Source of the DNA: Limnobacter thiooxidans
GTDB taxonomy: Bacteria; Pseudomonadota; Gammaproteobacteria; Burkholderiales; Burkholderiaceae_B
Direction: 5' to 3'
Assembly (NCBI RefSeq): GCF_036323495.1
Contig: NZ_AP028947.1
Coordinates: 1 to 64,000, forward strand
DNA length: 64,000 nt
Position 1 is the first letter of the stretch. Each line of letters opens with the position of its first letter. Both the position numbers and the translations under genes were made by a program. The notes below the pieces were generated by a model. It saw only the letters and a program-made list of their open reading frames with translations. It was not told the DNA's origin and did no database searches. This document shows, piece after piece, positions 1 to 10,077 of the stretch.

Positions 1-90
1 AGACAATGCCTCACTCAATTCGTGGGGGTTTGGATACAATGGAGCGCTGAGATTTAATTCCTGCAAAGCAGTTCATCCGAATAATAAGGC

Positions 91-99
91 TGTTGATAA
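91..99. promoter_or_regulatory. DnaA-box-like site before dnaA
   Basis: TGTTGATAA differs by one base from the reverse-strand DnaA box TGTGGATAA and sits directly before the GTG start of dnaA. This fits DnaA autoregulation. A TACAAT hexamer at 35..40 could be a -10 box, but I see no convincing -35, so the promoter is not called. Nothing else is recognisable in the first 100 bases. Confidence 0.35.
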
Positions 100-100
100 C

Positions 101-1492
101 GTGATTGATCAATTCTGGGACCACTGCGTTGAAGCGCTTCGGAAAGAAATCCCCGCCCAACAAATCAAGCTGTGGATCGAACCACTGACCGTGGTTGAAT
201 TTGATGAAAACACGGCAAGCTTGAGCATGGCTGCCCCAAACCGTTTCAAACTCGATTGGGTTTTAAACAACTACGGGGGCCGCTTCAACGAATTGGCCAC
301 CGAGTTTTTTGGATGCGAAATGGCCATTCAGTGGCAGGTTGCCGCCAAGCAGGCCAGCCCTCTGCAGGCACCGGCCCCTTCACAGGCGAAAACCACCAAC
401 GAAGCCAGTACGCAAAACGCGCCAAAAATGGCAGCGGTCAAACGCGATGAAATCGCGGCCACGGTGTACGAACGCAGCCGGCTGAATCGGGACCTGTGTT
501 TCTCCAACTTTGTATCGGGGCGAGCCAACCAGCTTGCGAGAGCCGCGGCAGAACAGGTGGCTTCCAACCCCGGCGTGTCCTACAACCCCCTGTTTTTGTA
601 TGGTGGGGTGGGATTGGGCAAAACCCACCTGATTCATTCCATTGGCAATCGCCTGCTTGAACAGAACCCCAATACGCAGATTCGCTACATCCACGCAGAA
701 CAGTATGTGAGCGATGTGGTCAAGGCTTACCAAAAGAAGGCATTTGAAGAATTCAAGCGTTCGTATTACTCGCTTGATTTGCTGTTGATTGACGATATTC
801 AGTTTTTTGGCGGGAAAAGCCGAACGCAAGAAGAATTTTTCTATGCTTTCGAGCAACTGATTGCTGCCAAAAAACAGATCATCATCACCAGCGACACCTA
901 CCCCAAAGACATCCAGGGCATGGATGACAGGCTGATTTCCAGGTTTAACAGCGGTTTGACTGTGGCCATTGAGCCGCCTGAACTTGAAATGCGGGTAGCC
1001 ATCCTGCTGAAAAAAGCCGAACAGCAAAAAATCGTGTTTTCGGAAGATGTGGCATTTTTCGTAGCCAAGCACATGCGCAGCAACATACGTGAACTGGAGG
1101 GTGCGTTGCGTCGAATCATGGCCTTTGCCTCATTCCACAACAAGCCTGTGACCATGGACCTGGTTCGGGAAGCGTTGCGCGACATGATTTCAGCCCACCA
1201 TGGTCAGGTCTCAGTGGAATCCATCCAGAAAACAGTGGCGGATTACTACAAGATCAAAGTTGCAGACATGTTTTCCAAGCGCAGACAAGCCCAGATCGTA
1301 CTGCCACGGCAGGTGGCCATGTACCTGGCCAAAGAGTTGACCGAGAAAAGCTACGTGGAAATTGGCGAGCTGTTTGGCGGGCGCGACCACACGACTGTGC
1401 TGCATGCCGTGAACAAGATTTCAGAACTGCGTAACCAATCTTCAGAGTTGAATCATGCGTTGCACGTACTGGACCAAACCTTGAAGGGTTGA
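101..1492 (+). CDS. dnaA: Chromosomal replication initiator DnaA
   Basis: DnaA is the AAA+ initiator that binds DnaA boxes, melts the origin and loads DnaB helicase. The 463-residue protein has the usual four domains. Domain I (about 1-80) is the DnaB/DiaA interaction region, and a Pro/Ala/Gln-rich linker spans about 85-115. The AAA+ core carries Walker A GGVGLGKT at 168-175 and Walker B DDIQ at 231-234. The C-terminal box-binding helix-turn-helix contains GGRDHTTV near 425. Length is normal for betaproteobacteria. The start is GTG at 101, chosen because domain I begins there. It is followed by a DnaA-box-rich spacer and dnaN, the classic origin layout. Confidence 0.98.
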   Translation: MIDQFWDHCVEALRKEIPAQQIKLWIEPLTVVEFDENTASLSMAAPNRFKLDWVLNNYGGRFNELATEFFGCEMAIQWQVAAKQASPLQAPAPSQAKTTNEASTQNAPKMAAVKRDEIAATVYERSRLNRDLCFSNFVSGRANQLARAAAEQVASNPGVSYNPLFLYGGVGLGKTHLIHSIGNRLLEQNPNTQIRYIHAEQYVSDVVKAYQKKAFEEFKRSYYSLDLLLIDDIQFFGGKSRTQEEFFYAFEQLIAAKKQIIITSDTYPKDIQGMDDRLISRFNSGLTVAIEPPELEMRVAILLKKAEQQKIVFSEDVAFFVAKHMRSNIRELEGALRRIMAFASFHNKPVTMDLVREALRDMISAHHGQVSVESIQKTVADYYKIKVADMFSKRRQAQIVLPRQVAMYLAKELTEKSYVEIGELFGGRDHTTVLHAVNKISELRNQSSELNHALHVLDQTLKG

Positions 1493-1720
1493 TTTAGAAT
1501 TGTGGATAACTGTGTAATTGCCGTGTACAAAGAGGTGAGTTATCCACAGAAAAAAAAGAACCTCGGAAGATCGCAAAAAGTTATCCACAGTTTGCAGATT
1601 GAGTCCCGTGAGTTCTACACCAATTTTGAAAGAACCTAAGAAGCTAAATTCAAAGGGAAAAATGGAGTTGTCCACAGAAATGAATCAACTCTATTAACTA
1701 ATCCTATAAGGAAATATTAA
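1493..1720. other. oriC: Probable replication origin oriC (DnaA-box cluster between dnaA and dnaN)
   Basis: This 228-bp gene-free spacer has perfect DnaA boxes at 1501..1509 (reverse strand, TGTGGATAA), 1540..1548 and 1581..1589 (TTATCCACA), and a one-mismatch box TTGTCCACA at 1668..1676. An A-run lies beside the second box and an AT-rich stretch at 1681..1718 precedes dnaN, a possible unwinding element. Box density and position between dnaA and dnaN support oriC. The spacer must also hold the dnaN promoter, and the boxes could partly serve its regulation. GC skew and marker-frequency data would settle which. Confidence 0.8.
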
Positions 1721-2827
1721 ATGGAATTAATTCATAGCTCACGCGATGCATTGGTTCGGAAACTGCAAATCGTCAGCAACATCGTTGAACGCAGGAACAC
1801 TTTGCCTGTATTGGCCAACATCCTTTTGAGAAAACAGGGTGGCTTGTTGACGTTGTTGTCTTCGGACATCGAGATGCAAATTCAGACCAGTGCAGAAGTG
1901 GGCGCAGGCGGTGAAGACACCGCCACCACAGTGGCTGCGAGAAAATTCCTGGACATATTGAGATCCTTGCCCGAAGACTCGGATGTGATGGTGAAACTGG
2001 ACGGCAAGAAGATGTCAGTTCAAGCCAAGAAAAGCCGATTTGCACTACAGACCTTGCCTGCAGAGGACTTTCCTTTGGTTCAAGAGCCAAAAGAATGGGT
2101 CACCCGAATCAGCCTGCCCCAAAAAACACTGAAGAATTTGCTGGGCATGGTTCATTTTTCAATGGCCCAGCAGGATCTGCGGTATTACCTGAACGGTGTG
2201 TTACTGGTTATCGAGAGTGAGTGTATTCGTGCGGTAGCAACTGACGGACACCGTTTGGCCTACGCAGATGCGCCAGGCCAAGGGGGCACGACCAAACACG
2301 AGGTGATTGTTCCACGTAAAACCGTGCTGGAATTGTCACGTTTATTGAACGACACGGATGACACAGTGACGATTGACTTGGCAAGCAACCAGGCCAAGTT
2401 CAGTTTTGCAGACATTACGCTGATCACCAAGCTGGTTGAAGGCAAGTTTCCTGACTATCAGCGGGTTATTCCAAAGGCCCACAAGCACCATGTCGTGATT
2501 GCTCGCGATGCGCTGCTGCATTCGCTGCAACGTGCGTCCATCCTGACCAGCGACAAGTTTCGTGGCATTCGCTGGGTGTTGGGTGCCAATGGCTTGACGA
2601 TTGTGGCCAACAATTCGGATCAGGAAGAAGCCCGGGATGAAATGGAGGTCGAGTACCAAGGCCCCGAGATTGATGTGGGTTTTAACGTAAACTACCTGCT
2701 GGATGTATTGAATAACCTCAAGTCGGAAACCGTGCAGTTCACGTTGCAAGACGGGAACAGCAGTGCATTGGTGACCACCCCAGGCAAAGATGACTTCAAA
2801 TACGTTGTCATGCCCATGCGTATCTAA
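1721..2827 (+). CDS. dnaN: DNA polymerase III subunit beta (sliding clamp)
   Basis: The ring-shaped dimer clamps polymerase III to DNA and is a hub for replication and repair proteins. At 368 residues it has the standard length of the three-fold repeated clamp domain. Family landmarks include the N-terminal segment with NTLPVLANILL, the central ATDGHRLA motif near residue 175, and the conserved C-terminal end VVMPMRI. The ATG is preceded by AAGGAAAT at a normal distance. It lies 228 bp after dnaA and 24 bp before gyrB in the same direction, so it is probably co-transcribed with gyrB. Confidence 0.98.
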   Translation: MELIHSSRDALVRKLQIVSNIVERRNTLPVLANILLRKQGGLLTLLSSDIEMQIQTSAEVGAGGEDTATTVAARKFLDILRSLPEDSDVMVKLDGKKMSVQAKKSRFALQTLPAEDFPLVQEPKEWVTRISLPQKTLKNLLGMVHFSMAQQDLRYYLNGVLLVIESECIRAVATDGHRLAYADAPGQGGTTKHEVIVPRKTVLELSRLLNDTDDTVTIDLASNQAKFSFADITLITKLVEGKFPDYQRVIPKAHKHHVVIARDALLHSLQRASILTSDKFRGIRWVLGANGLTIVANNSDQEEARDEMEVEYQGPEIDVGFNVNYLLDVLNNLKSETVQFTLQDGNSSALVTTPGKDDFKYVVMPMRI

Positions 2828-2839
2828 GAAAGACGATAA

Positions 2840-5377
<2,538 letters not shown>

Positions 5378-5382
5378 GTCAA
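5378..5382. repeat. Left copy of 5-bp target site duplication (GTCAA)
   Basis: GTCAA lies between the gyrB stop codon and the first TGT of the transposon end. The identical five bases follow the other end at 33031..33035. Five-base duplications are the hallmark of Tn7-family insertion. Confidence 0.9.
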
Positions 5383-5429
5383 TGTGGAGCGAAGAAATAG
5401 TTGGCCAGTTTTGTTAAATAGTTGACCAA
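5383..5429. repeat. tnsA-proximal transposon end: terminal inverted repeat plus two TnsB-type sites
   Basis: The terminus begins TGTGGAGCGAA. Its first 26 bases match 21 of 26 positions of the opposite end (33005..33030, reversed). Two direct repeats follow about 21 bp apart: AAATAGTTGGCCA at 5395..5407 and AAATAGTTGACCA at 5416..5428. Closely packed sites at this end resemble the right end of Tn7. TnsB binding is inferred from position and repetition. Confidence 0.85.
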
Positions 5430-5456
5430 CTTTTTTCGAACATTAGGGTATAGGGG

Positions 5457-5490
5457 AACGGCTAACTTCGGTTGGCCGTTTTCTTTTTAT
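5457..5490 (+). terminator. Rho-independent terminator just inside the transposon
   Basis: A 10-bp stem (AACGGCTAAC pairing with GTTGGCCGTT, one G-U pair) closes a TTCG tetraloop and is followed by a T-rich run. It would stop gyrB transcription entering the element, replacing the native terminator that insertion moved to 33056..33091. Confidence 0.85.
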
Positions 5491-5965
5491 TTAATAAATT
5501 ATTGATTTAAAAAAGATTTATGAGAAAAATCGAAAAAGTTTTATAAAGTTGTTTGCCAATTTCGTAGAAAAATTATGAGTTTAAATATTTAACAATCACT
5601 CCATAGTTCCTCCCTCTCCCAATTAGTCCATATGTGACGTACACATCTAAAAGGGAAATAGCAAGTCACCAAGGTTCTAGAAAAATTCAATCCATATCGC
5701 TCTTCCTGATGATACAGGGAGCGAGATGCTGCTTAAAGTTGTTCTAGTGAACCCAATTAGGTGTTTGATTAATCAAGAAGTACTTACCCAGGTTCAAGGT
5801 GCTGAGTCTTTTAGGCCTACACCAATCAAAAATTTCAGAAACGAAGAACGTAAGGATTGGAAAGTTCACCACAGATGCATTGCAAGTTATCCTAGGAAAA
5901 CAAACACGCAACGCAACCATGAGCTCTAAAGACAGTAGCAACGTTATTTTTGAAACATCCATAAA
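5491..5965. other. AT-rich gene-free stretch inside the transposon end
   Basis: About 475 bp with low GC and no convincing gene. A possible 67-codon frame at 5726..5929 has no ribosome binding site and no family features. No tRNA, repeat array or clear promoter is visible. It may be eroded cargo. Confidence 0.5.
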
Positions 5966-5994
5966 TTGACATGCCAAAATTCTTGTGATACGTT
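5966..5994 (+). promoter_or_regulatory. Candidate promoter of the toxin-antitoxin operon
   Basis: A perfect -35 TTGACA is at 5966..5971. The -10 is weak: TACGTT at 5989..5994 with a 17-bp spacer, or GATACG with a 15-bp spacer. An inverted repeat follows at 6003..6025, placing the operator at or just after the start of transcription. Confidence 0.45.
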
Positions 5995-6002
5995 GAGCCT
6001 CT

Positions 6003-6025
6003 GTATGTATCGTTACGATACACAC
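6003..6025. promoter_or_regulatory. Inverted-repeat operator before the YafO-type module
   Basis: Two 11-bp arms (GTATGTATCGT and ACGATACACAC, 10 of 11 complementary) flank a single central T. The inner 15 bp (6007..6021) are a perfect palindrome. It lies 27 bp before the antitoxin start, where type II antitoxins or their complexes usually bind to repress their own operon. Operator function is inferred. Confidence 0.6.
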
Positions 6026-6052
6026 GCTCGTTAGCTATACGAGGAAACAATC

Positions 6053-6253
6053 ATGGTGATGAAGAGATCAATGTTTATTACGGAACTACTTGTTGAGAAA
6101 AATTTGAAGCCAAACGCTCTCGAGAGTGCTAAGTTGGCGGAAAAAGCTTTGTCTGTCCAAGAACTTAGCTTACTTTCAAAGATGGGTGATAAGACCGTAT
6201 TCGGCGTTGATGCTTTATACGAGAAGTTTAAAGCAAAAGGTTTGATTGCTTGA
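6053..6253 (+). CDS. Putative antitoxin of a YafO-type toxin-antitoxin pair
   Basis: A 66-residue, charged, mostly helical protein with a good ribosome binding site (GAGGAAA, 7 bases before ATG). I do not recognise a named antitoxin family. The call rests on its position directly before a YafO-like toxin, on its size, and on the palindrome in front of the gene. Two further ATG or GTG codons sit within the first three codons, so the exact start is uncertain by one or two residues. The toxin begins 62 bp downstream, probably on the same transcript. An antitoxin would bind and inhibit the toxin in the cytoplasm and repress the operon. Confidence 0.6.
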   Translation: MVMKRSMFITELLVEKNLKPNALESAKLAEKALSVQELSLLSKMGDKTVFGVDALYEKFKAKGLIA

Positions 6254-6315
6254 AAACTAGATCTTCACGAGTTTTTACACCCTACAGCCATAATTCTTAA
6301 AATTTCCCCCAGTCC

Positions 6316-6750
6316 TTGAATTCTCCAACCCCGAAAGTATCGGTATCTTCTTTACTGGCTGAAGATTTGTCTGCTACTGAGTTAGATGTTCTCATCACTA
6401 GTTTTAAGCGGTGGATTTCCACAAATAAAGAAAACAATTTCATGTTTGGGAAAACAGTGCGAGAAGATGAGAACCGAAACGTGTCGCATGTCCATCTTTA
6501 TCCCCAGAATGATGAAGATTCAAAACAAAAATGGGCTACTAGGTGGTCATCTCCACATTCCAATATAAGAAACTCCAGGGTAAGTGATAGGTACCTATTC
6601 TATGTAGAGCATCCTATACACGGTTACCACTTGTTGCTCCATGTCGTCGACCCTGGAGCCCATGTTTTTAGGCACACCCCAAAAGGCAAAGTAATTCTTA
6701 AGCTCATGTTTGAGAAGGCAGACACATTCGAAATGCAGGGTAAATCCTAA
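6316..6750 (+). CDS. YafO-family type II toxin (ribosome-dependent mRNA interferase)
   Basis: YafO toxins bind the ribosome and cleave mRNA during translation. This 144-residue protein follows the order of family features as I remember E. coli YafO (132 residues): LSATELDVLITSFKRW early, a phenylalanine-glycine turn near 45, HVHLYP near 60, a W...R stretch, RYLFYV near 98, then YHLLLHVVDP and a C-terminal helix with LMFEKADTF. The start is taken as TTG at 6316 because an in-frame stop lies at 6298 and the first ATG would delete the first helix. There is no clear Shine-Dalgarno, which could keep toxin synthesis low. It is the first module inside the transposon and may stabilise it. Confidence 0.7.
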   Translation: MNSPTPKVSVSSLLAEDLSATELDVLITSFKRWISTNKENNFMFGKTVREDENRNVSHVHLYPQNDEDSKQKWATRWSSPHSNIRNSRVSDRYLFYVEHPIHGYHLLLHVVDPGAHVFRHTPKGKVILKLMFEKADTFEMQGKS

Positions 6751-6815
6751 ATTGTTAAGGATGTCGTTTTTGTTGGTGTTTTTTATTGGCTAAGAAAAAA
6801 GTTCGCATCAGGTAA

Positions 6816-7499
6816 TCAAGATTTCCTTAGTTGCCCCCAGTCACGACGCTGCTGCCAAACTTCAGGCCGTTTATGAAATCGATTAACGCAATAAAACCGA
6901 TAATCTTTAACTAGCTCATCAAGTTCATGAGTAAGGTAATCGTTCTTGACAAGAAAGCTCATAATTTCTTGTGGAGATGGAAACTTCGCAATGCCACCTT
7001 CTCGCATAGCCTTCCATTCGGATAAAACCTCTGGTGCGGCATTGTTCGGAATGGAACTTCCTCCAAGAATGTGATGAGAGTAGTCAAACTCCACTATTCG
7101 ATGCCACTCTTTCAAGACGGACTCCATCTCACTGTTCGGAATCTTTAATTTCGAAAGCACCGCAATCACCGATTTTCTAATAGCTTCCTCCTCTTCATCA
7201 GAATAGCCACCCCATCGTCCCTGGCGTTTTACCAACGAGAGGGAGAGTTCCGCAACTTGAACGGCAAGCAATTGAAGTTCTGACACTGCAGATTCGGCAC
7301 GAGCCACTACTTCTCGAGTTCTCGCTTCAATTCCGTCCCGAGATGCTTTGAACTCGGAAATTCGATCAAGGTTCGCAACAAAAATGAGAGTGACGAACCC
7401 GATAGTGCTAACCAACAATATTTCTGGATGGCCTAGATAAGCCGAGACTGGACCAGAGGCGAAAGCGAAAATTGAGCAAATAGTAAGAAACCATTTCAT
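6816..7499 (-). CDS. Hypothetical membrane-anchored coiled-coil protein
   Basis: A 227-residue protein of unknown function. Two hydrophobic stretches (about 3-20 and 24-44) suggest a membrane hairpin. A helical, probably coiled-coil segment follows (about 45-95, rich in Ala, Glu and Leu), then a soluble domain with several His and Trp residues. The layout, short membrane anchor plus cytoplasmic domain, is common among proteins in defence islands, but no catalytic motif is visible. It is convergent with the toxin gene and 119 bp from the next minus-strand gene, so it may have its own promoter in the AT-rich gap. Confidence 0.6.
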   Translation of the reverse strand: MKWFLTICSIFAFASGPVSAYLGHPEILLVSTIGFVTLIFVANLDRISEFKASRDGIEARTREVVARAESAVSELQLLAVQVAELSLSLVKRQGRWGGYSDEEEEAIRKSVIAVLSKLKIPNSEMESVLKEWHRIVEFDYSHHILGGSSIPNNAAPEVLSEWKAMREGGIAKFPSPQEIMSFLVKNDYLTHELDELVKDYRFYCVNRFHKRPEVWQQRRDWGQLRKS

Positions 7500-7618
7500 A
7501 AATTTGGAAAAAATATAAAAAATTAAACAAAATCAATCATATGAATGGTTGATATCGATCAGATCTCAGTAATCACTCTAGACGAGCTTCCAGTTAAATA
7601 GATTGTATTTGTTCGTTT

Positions 7619-8389
7619 CTATATGAGCTGTATAGATTTAATGTTTAATTTTTTGCCAGTCCAGTTTTGAAAGTTATCAGAGTACGCTTCGACCAAGTCC
7701 ACAGCGTCCTCATTGACAGCTAAGTACACTTCATCGAAGAAGCTCATCTGCAACCAAGCATATTTGGTCAGTGCTTGATGAAAAAAGGCCGTACTTGAGT
7801 TCATCGAGAAGTAGCGAATCTCAATAGCTACCCTTTTACCTTTTGCTGTTTCAAAGCCAAGATCGGGTTTAATCGATAGCCCAGAGAGGTCAATTTCTTT
7901 CCAGGTACCCGACAGGCCAAAGTCCGCTGGGTGTTTGTTCACGTGATTAACAACGGCGTGTTGAAGTTGGAAAGCGGCCTTACGTGCCTCAGATCTTGTG
8001 TTGTCAACGTTTCTGCTACCCGAATCTTTGGTCTCTAGCTCGATCAAATGTTTCACGCCAGCAGCAATAGTCTGTCCACTGATCACCGATTCGGCTATTT
8101 GTGCCGCCTTGGCAGGATTTAGCTTGTGGAGTTTCAGCAGCTCCTCGATGCTTGAATACGGCGTCTGGTCCGTGAATTTGCCGATGTGTTGATGAAAGTT
8201 TTCATCGACAAATTCCTTTAATGCCACGTAGCGTTTCAGCATGCGCACCGACAAACCATTGTTCTCAGCATAGACAGCAAGGTGATTCGCGATACTCAGT
8301 TCTTTGGAGTTCTCAAGTTGCCACTGCGCAGCTTTACCTTGGTCGTACCATAAAGGTACACCTGGTTTGCTTTCCTTTCTTTTTGCCAA
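7619..8389 (-). CDS. Hypothetical protein with possible PD-(D/E)XK-like C-terminal domain
   Basis: A 256-residue protein. The N-terminal half (about 25-125) is helical, with a segment resembling a DNA-binding helix-turn-helix (HLAVYAENNGLSVRMLKRYV). The C-terminal half has IKPDLGFET followed by KRVAIEIRYF, the spacing of a restriction-endonuclease-like core (D, then E-x-R where E-x-K is usual), so activity is doubtful. It is divergent from the XRE gene at 8608. One copy of the element's shared dyad operator lies in front of it at 8432..8457. This ties it to tnsA and the winged-helix operon. A role in controlling transposition or in defence is inference only. Confidence 0.55.
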   Translation of the reverse strand: MAKRKESKPGVPLWYDQGKAAQWQLENSKELSIANHLAVYAENNGLSVRMLKRYVALKEFVDENFHQHIGKFTDQTPYSSIEELLKLHKLNPAKAAQIAESVISGQTIAAGVKHLIELETKDSGSRNVDNTRSEARKAAFQLQHAVVNHVNKHPADFGLSGTWKEIDLSGLSIKPDLGFETAKGKRVAIEIRYFSMNSSTAFFHQALTKYAWLQMSFFDEVYLAVNEDAVDLVEAYSDNFQNWTGKKLNIKSIQLI

Positions 8390-8431
8390 AATCGTTTCCT
8401 TTACTTTAGAACGCTAGTTTAACCTTTCCTT

Positions 8432-8457
8432 TAATTTCGTCAATAACAAAAATATTG
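8432..8457. promoter_or_regulatory. Shared dyad operator, copy 1
   Basis: AATTTCGT-CAATA-ACAAAAAT with AT-rich flanks lies 43 bp upstream of the 256-aa gene start, within the divergent region shared with the XRE gene. The same motif recurs at 9187, 9236 and 27250. Read on the minus strand it contains TTGACG, a possible -35. Confidence 0.6.
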
Positions 8458-8607
8458 AGCAAATTTATCCGCTGGTCTATAGTGAGTGCGGCAATGTTTG
8501 GCTTGGCAGTGTGCACCGCTCTCCGTTCAGATAGATAAGTGCTAATAAGTTAGACATTACGCTAAGTTTAAGTATGGTTTACTAGCATATAAGGCGATGT
8601 AGAGACT

Positions 8608-9096
8608 ATGAGACGGGAACCTGAAAGACATCTAAGCCCAATGATCTGGGTATCACTTGAGCGCCTTGGTAAGCGCATAAAACTCGCTCGCCTGGTGCGA
8701 AATCTGACTCAAAAGCAAATCGCTGAGCGAGCGATGATTAGTGTCGAGACTGTACGCGGCATTGAACGCGGTGAGCCTATTGGTTCGTTTTGTGGCTTTT
8801 TGGGAATCCTTCAAGCTCTGGGAGCGAGCAACCAAATGGATTTTGTTCTCTTGGACGATCCCACAGGCACGGTGCTAATGCAGTCACGCGTCCGTAAAAA
8901 GGCGGCTCCGATTAAGCCGCCGGAGCCAACACCCTATGTGCCCATCAGACAAAAGCCCAAATTGACGTTGGTGCGAAAGGAGCCCGTGAAAAAAGGTGAA
9001 ATTGGCGAAGCCATAACCCTGGAGGACATGGTGAAAGTAATTCGTGAATCAATCGAGAAATCGAAAAAAGATCCTGACCCAGGCAATAAAAAGTAG
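8608..9096 (+). CDS. XRE-family transcriptional regulator
   Basis: A 162-residue protein with an N-terminal Cro/C1 helix-turn-helix at about 17-72 (RIKLARLVRNLTQKQIAERA, then SVETVRGIERG). A basic, proline-rich linker and a short helical tail follow. The domain resembles HipB-type repressors, but no HipA kinase is adjacent. The start is ATG at 8608 with a weak ribosome site; an alternative ATG at 8641 would still keep the domain. It lies directly before tnsA in the same direction and is the best candidate to bind the shared dyads at 8432, 9187, 9236 and 27250, by analogy with other XRE repressors. Binding is not shown by sequence alone. Confidence 0.8.
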   Translation: MRREPERHLSPMIWVSLERLGKRIKLARLVRNLTQKQIAERAMISVETVRGIERGEPIGSFCGFLGILQALGASNQMDFVLLDDPTGTVLMQSRVRKKAAPIKPPEPTPYVPIRQKPKLTLVRKEPVKKGEIGEAITLEDMVKVIRESIEKSKKDPDPGNKK

Positions 9097-9186
9097 TTGC
9101 CACTCTACTCGTCTACAGTCCTAGCTCTCGCCCCGTCCTGTCCCCCAGTCCTTTAATAACCTAGATTCAACGAATTTTTGGAGGCA

Positions 9187-9213
9187 CTATTTTTGTCAAC
9201 AACAAAATTATTG
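9187..9213. promoter_or_regulatory. Shared dyad operator, copy 2 (upstream of tnsA promoter)
   Basis: ATTTTTGT-CAACA-ACAAAATT lies just upstream of the tnsA -35 box. With copy 3, about 49 bp away, it would bracket the promoter, an arrangement suited to cooperative repression. Confidence 0.6.
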
Positions 9214-9240
9214 CCTTCATTAAATCATACATGATATAAT
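9211..9240 (+). promoter_or_regulatory. Promoter of the tnsABC-tniQ operon
   Basis: TTGCCT (9211..9216), an 18-bp spacer and a perfect TATAAT (9235..9240) lie 25 bp before the tnsA ATG. Transcription should start near 9247, inside operator copy 3. Confidence 0.7.
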
Positions 9241-9261
9241 TTCGTTAACAACAAAAATATA
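9236..9261. promoter_or_regulatory. Shared dyad operator, copy 3 (overlaps tnsA -10 and start)
   Basis: AATTTCGT-TAACA-ACAAAAAT begins within TATAAT and covers the expected start point of transcription. A protein bound here would block RNA polymerase and so repress transposase synthesis. Confidence 0.65.
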
Positions 9262-9264
9262 ACT

Positions 9265-10077
9265 ATGTCCTACCTCACGAAAAAAGATCAAAAGGGTAAG
9301 ACCAGGCAGATTGGCAAGCGGGGCTTCAGAAAAGGATCGTATTTCACGCATCTCTTAAAGTCTGCGCCGGAGGGAAAGTCGGTGGTTGATAGCAGACACG
9401 AACTCATTGCTGGCTATGCCATGGATCTTGATCCACGCATTAAAGCGTTGCAAGTACAGCCCTTCACCCTTGATGTAACAACAGGTGAAATGTTGCACAC
9501 AAAAGATCAGCTTGATCGCTACAGAGAAAAACTTAAAACACGTGGCAGGCAAGCAAGCCTTTACACACCTGATTTCGCTTTAACGATGCAAGACCAAACG
9601 GTGCGAATCATTGAAATCAAGGACGCGGCCTGGATTGATTTCACGGATTCTTACGCAGGAAAAATTGAGGCCGCCACTGAGCTATTAAAGGTTAAAGGAA
9701 TTCATTTTGAAATCCTTGCGGGTTCTTATGAGGACACATTGCCGTGTGTTCAAAACTTGAAACTGCTACACAGCATTAATCATCAAATGAACGCCAAGGA
9801 AGTTCCGGCCTCACTGCTAGATTTGACTGAAAAATTGCAAGCCGTTCGAGTGTTTGCGGCGCAAATGCATGAGAGCGCAGAAATGCTTTCGGTCTCTGAA
9901 ATTGCTGATGGAAATAGATTAACGGTGACGCAAGTTTGCATGGCAATCGTCATGGGGATTTTTGATGCGCCGATTTGGCGTGAAGTGATTAATAAAAAAA
10001 CATTGTTGTCAGGTGCTGCCGATGATTCGATGAATTGCATTCGGTATGAACACTTTGATTTAAGGAGAAGAACATGA
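9265..10077 (+). CDS. tnsA: TnsA-type transposon endonuclease
   Basis: TnsA cuts the 5' strands at the transposon ends and works as a heteromer with TnsB, giving cut-and-paste transposition. The 270-residue protein has the restriction-enzyme-like catalytic core in the N-terminal half: Glu46 in SRHELIAG, Asp103 in YTPDF, and Glu117-Ile-Lys119 in IIEIKDA. A C-terminal winged-helix region at about 185-250 follows; in TnsA this part contacts TnsC. It has all expected active-site positions. The stop overlaps the tnsB start by 4 bp (ATGA), so the two are translationally coupled. It is driven by the promoter at 9211..9240 with two dyad operators. Confidence 0.92.
   Translation: MSYLTKKDQKGKTRQIGKRGFRKGSYFTHLLKSAPEGKSVVDSRHELIAGYAMDLDPRIKALQVQPFTLDVTTGEMLHTKDQLDRYREKLKTRGRQASLYTPDFALTMQDQTVRIIEIKDAAWIDFTDSYAGKIEAATELLKVKGIHFEILAGSYEDTLPCVQNLKLLHSINHQMNAKEVPASLLDLTEKLQAVRVFAAQMHESAEMLSVSEIADGNRLTVTQVCMAIVMGIFDAPIWREVINKKTLLSGAADDSMNCIRYEHFDLRRRT

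Noticed and set aside
380..1072. Long minus-strand frame inside dnaA and similar antisense frames in gyrB, topB and other genes
   Set aside because: They lie opposite clear conserved genes and show no family features or ribosome sites.
5726..5929. A 67-codon frame after gyrB
   Set aside because: No ribosome site, no family features, and AT-rich sequence typical of chance frames.
6305..9153. A 13-bp match TCCCCCAGTCCTT at 6305..6317 and 9141..9153
   Set aside because: No symmetry or functional setting; may be chance.
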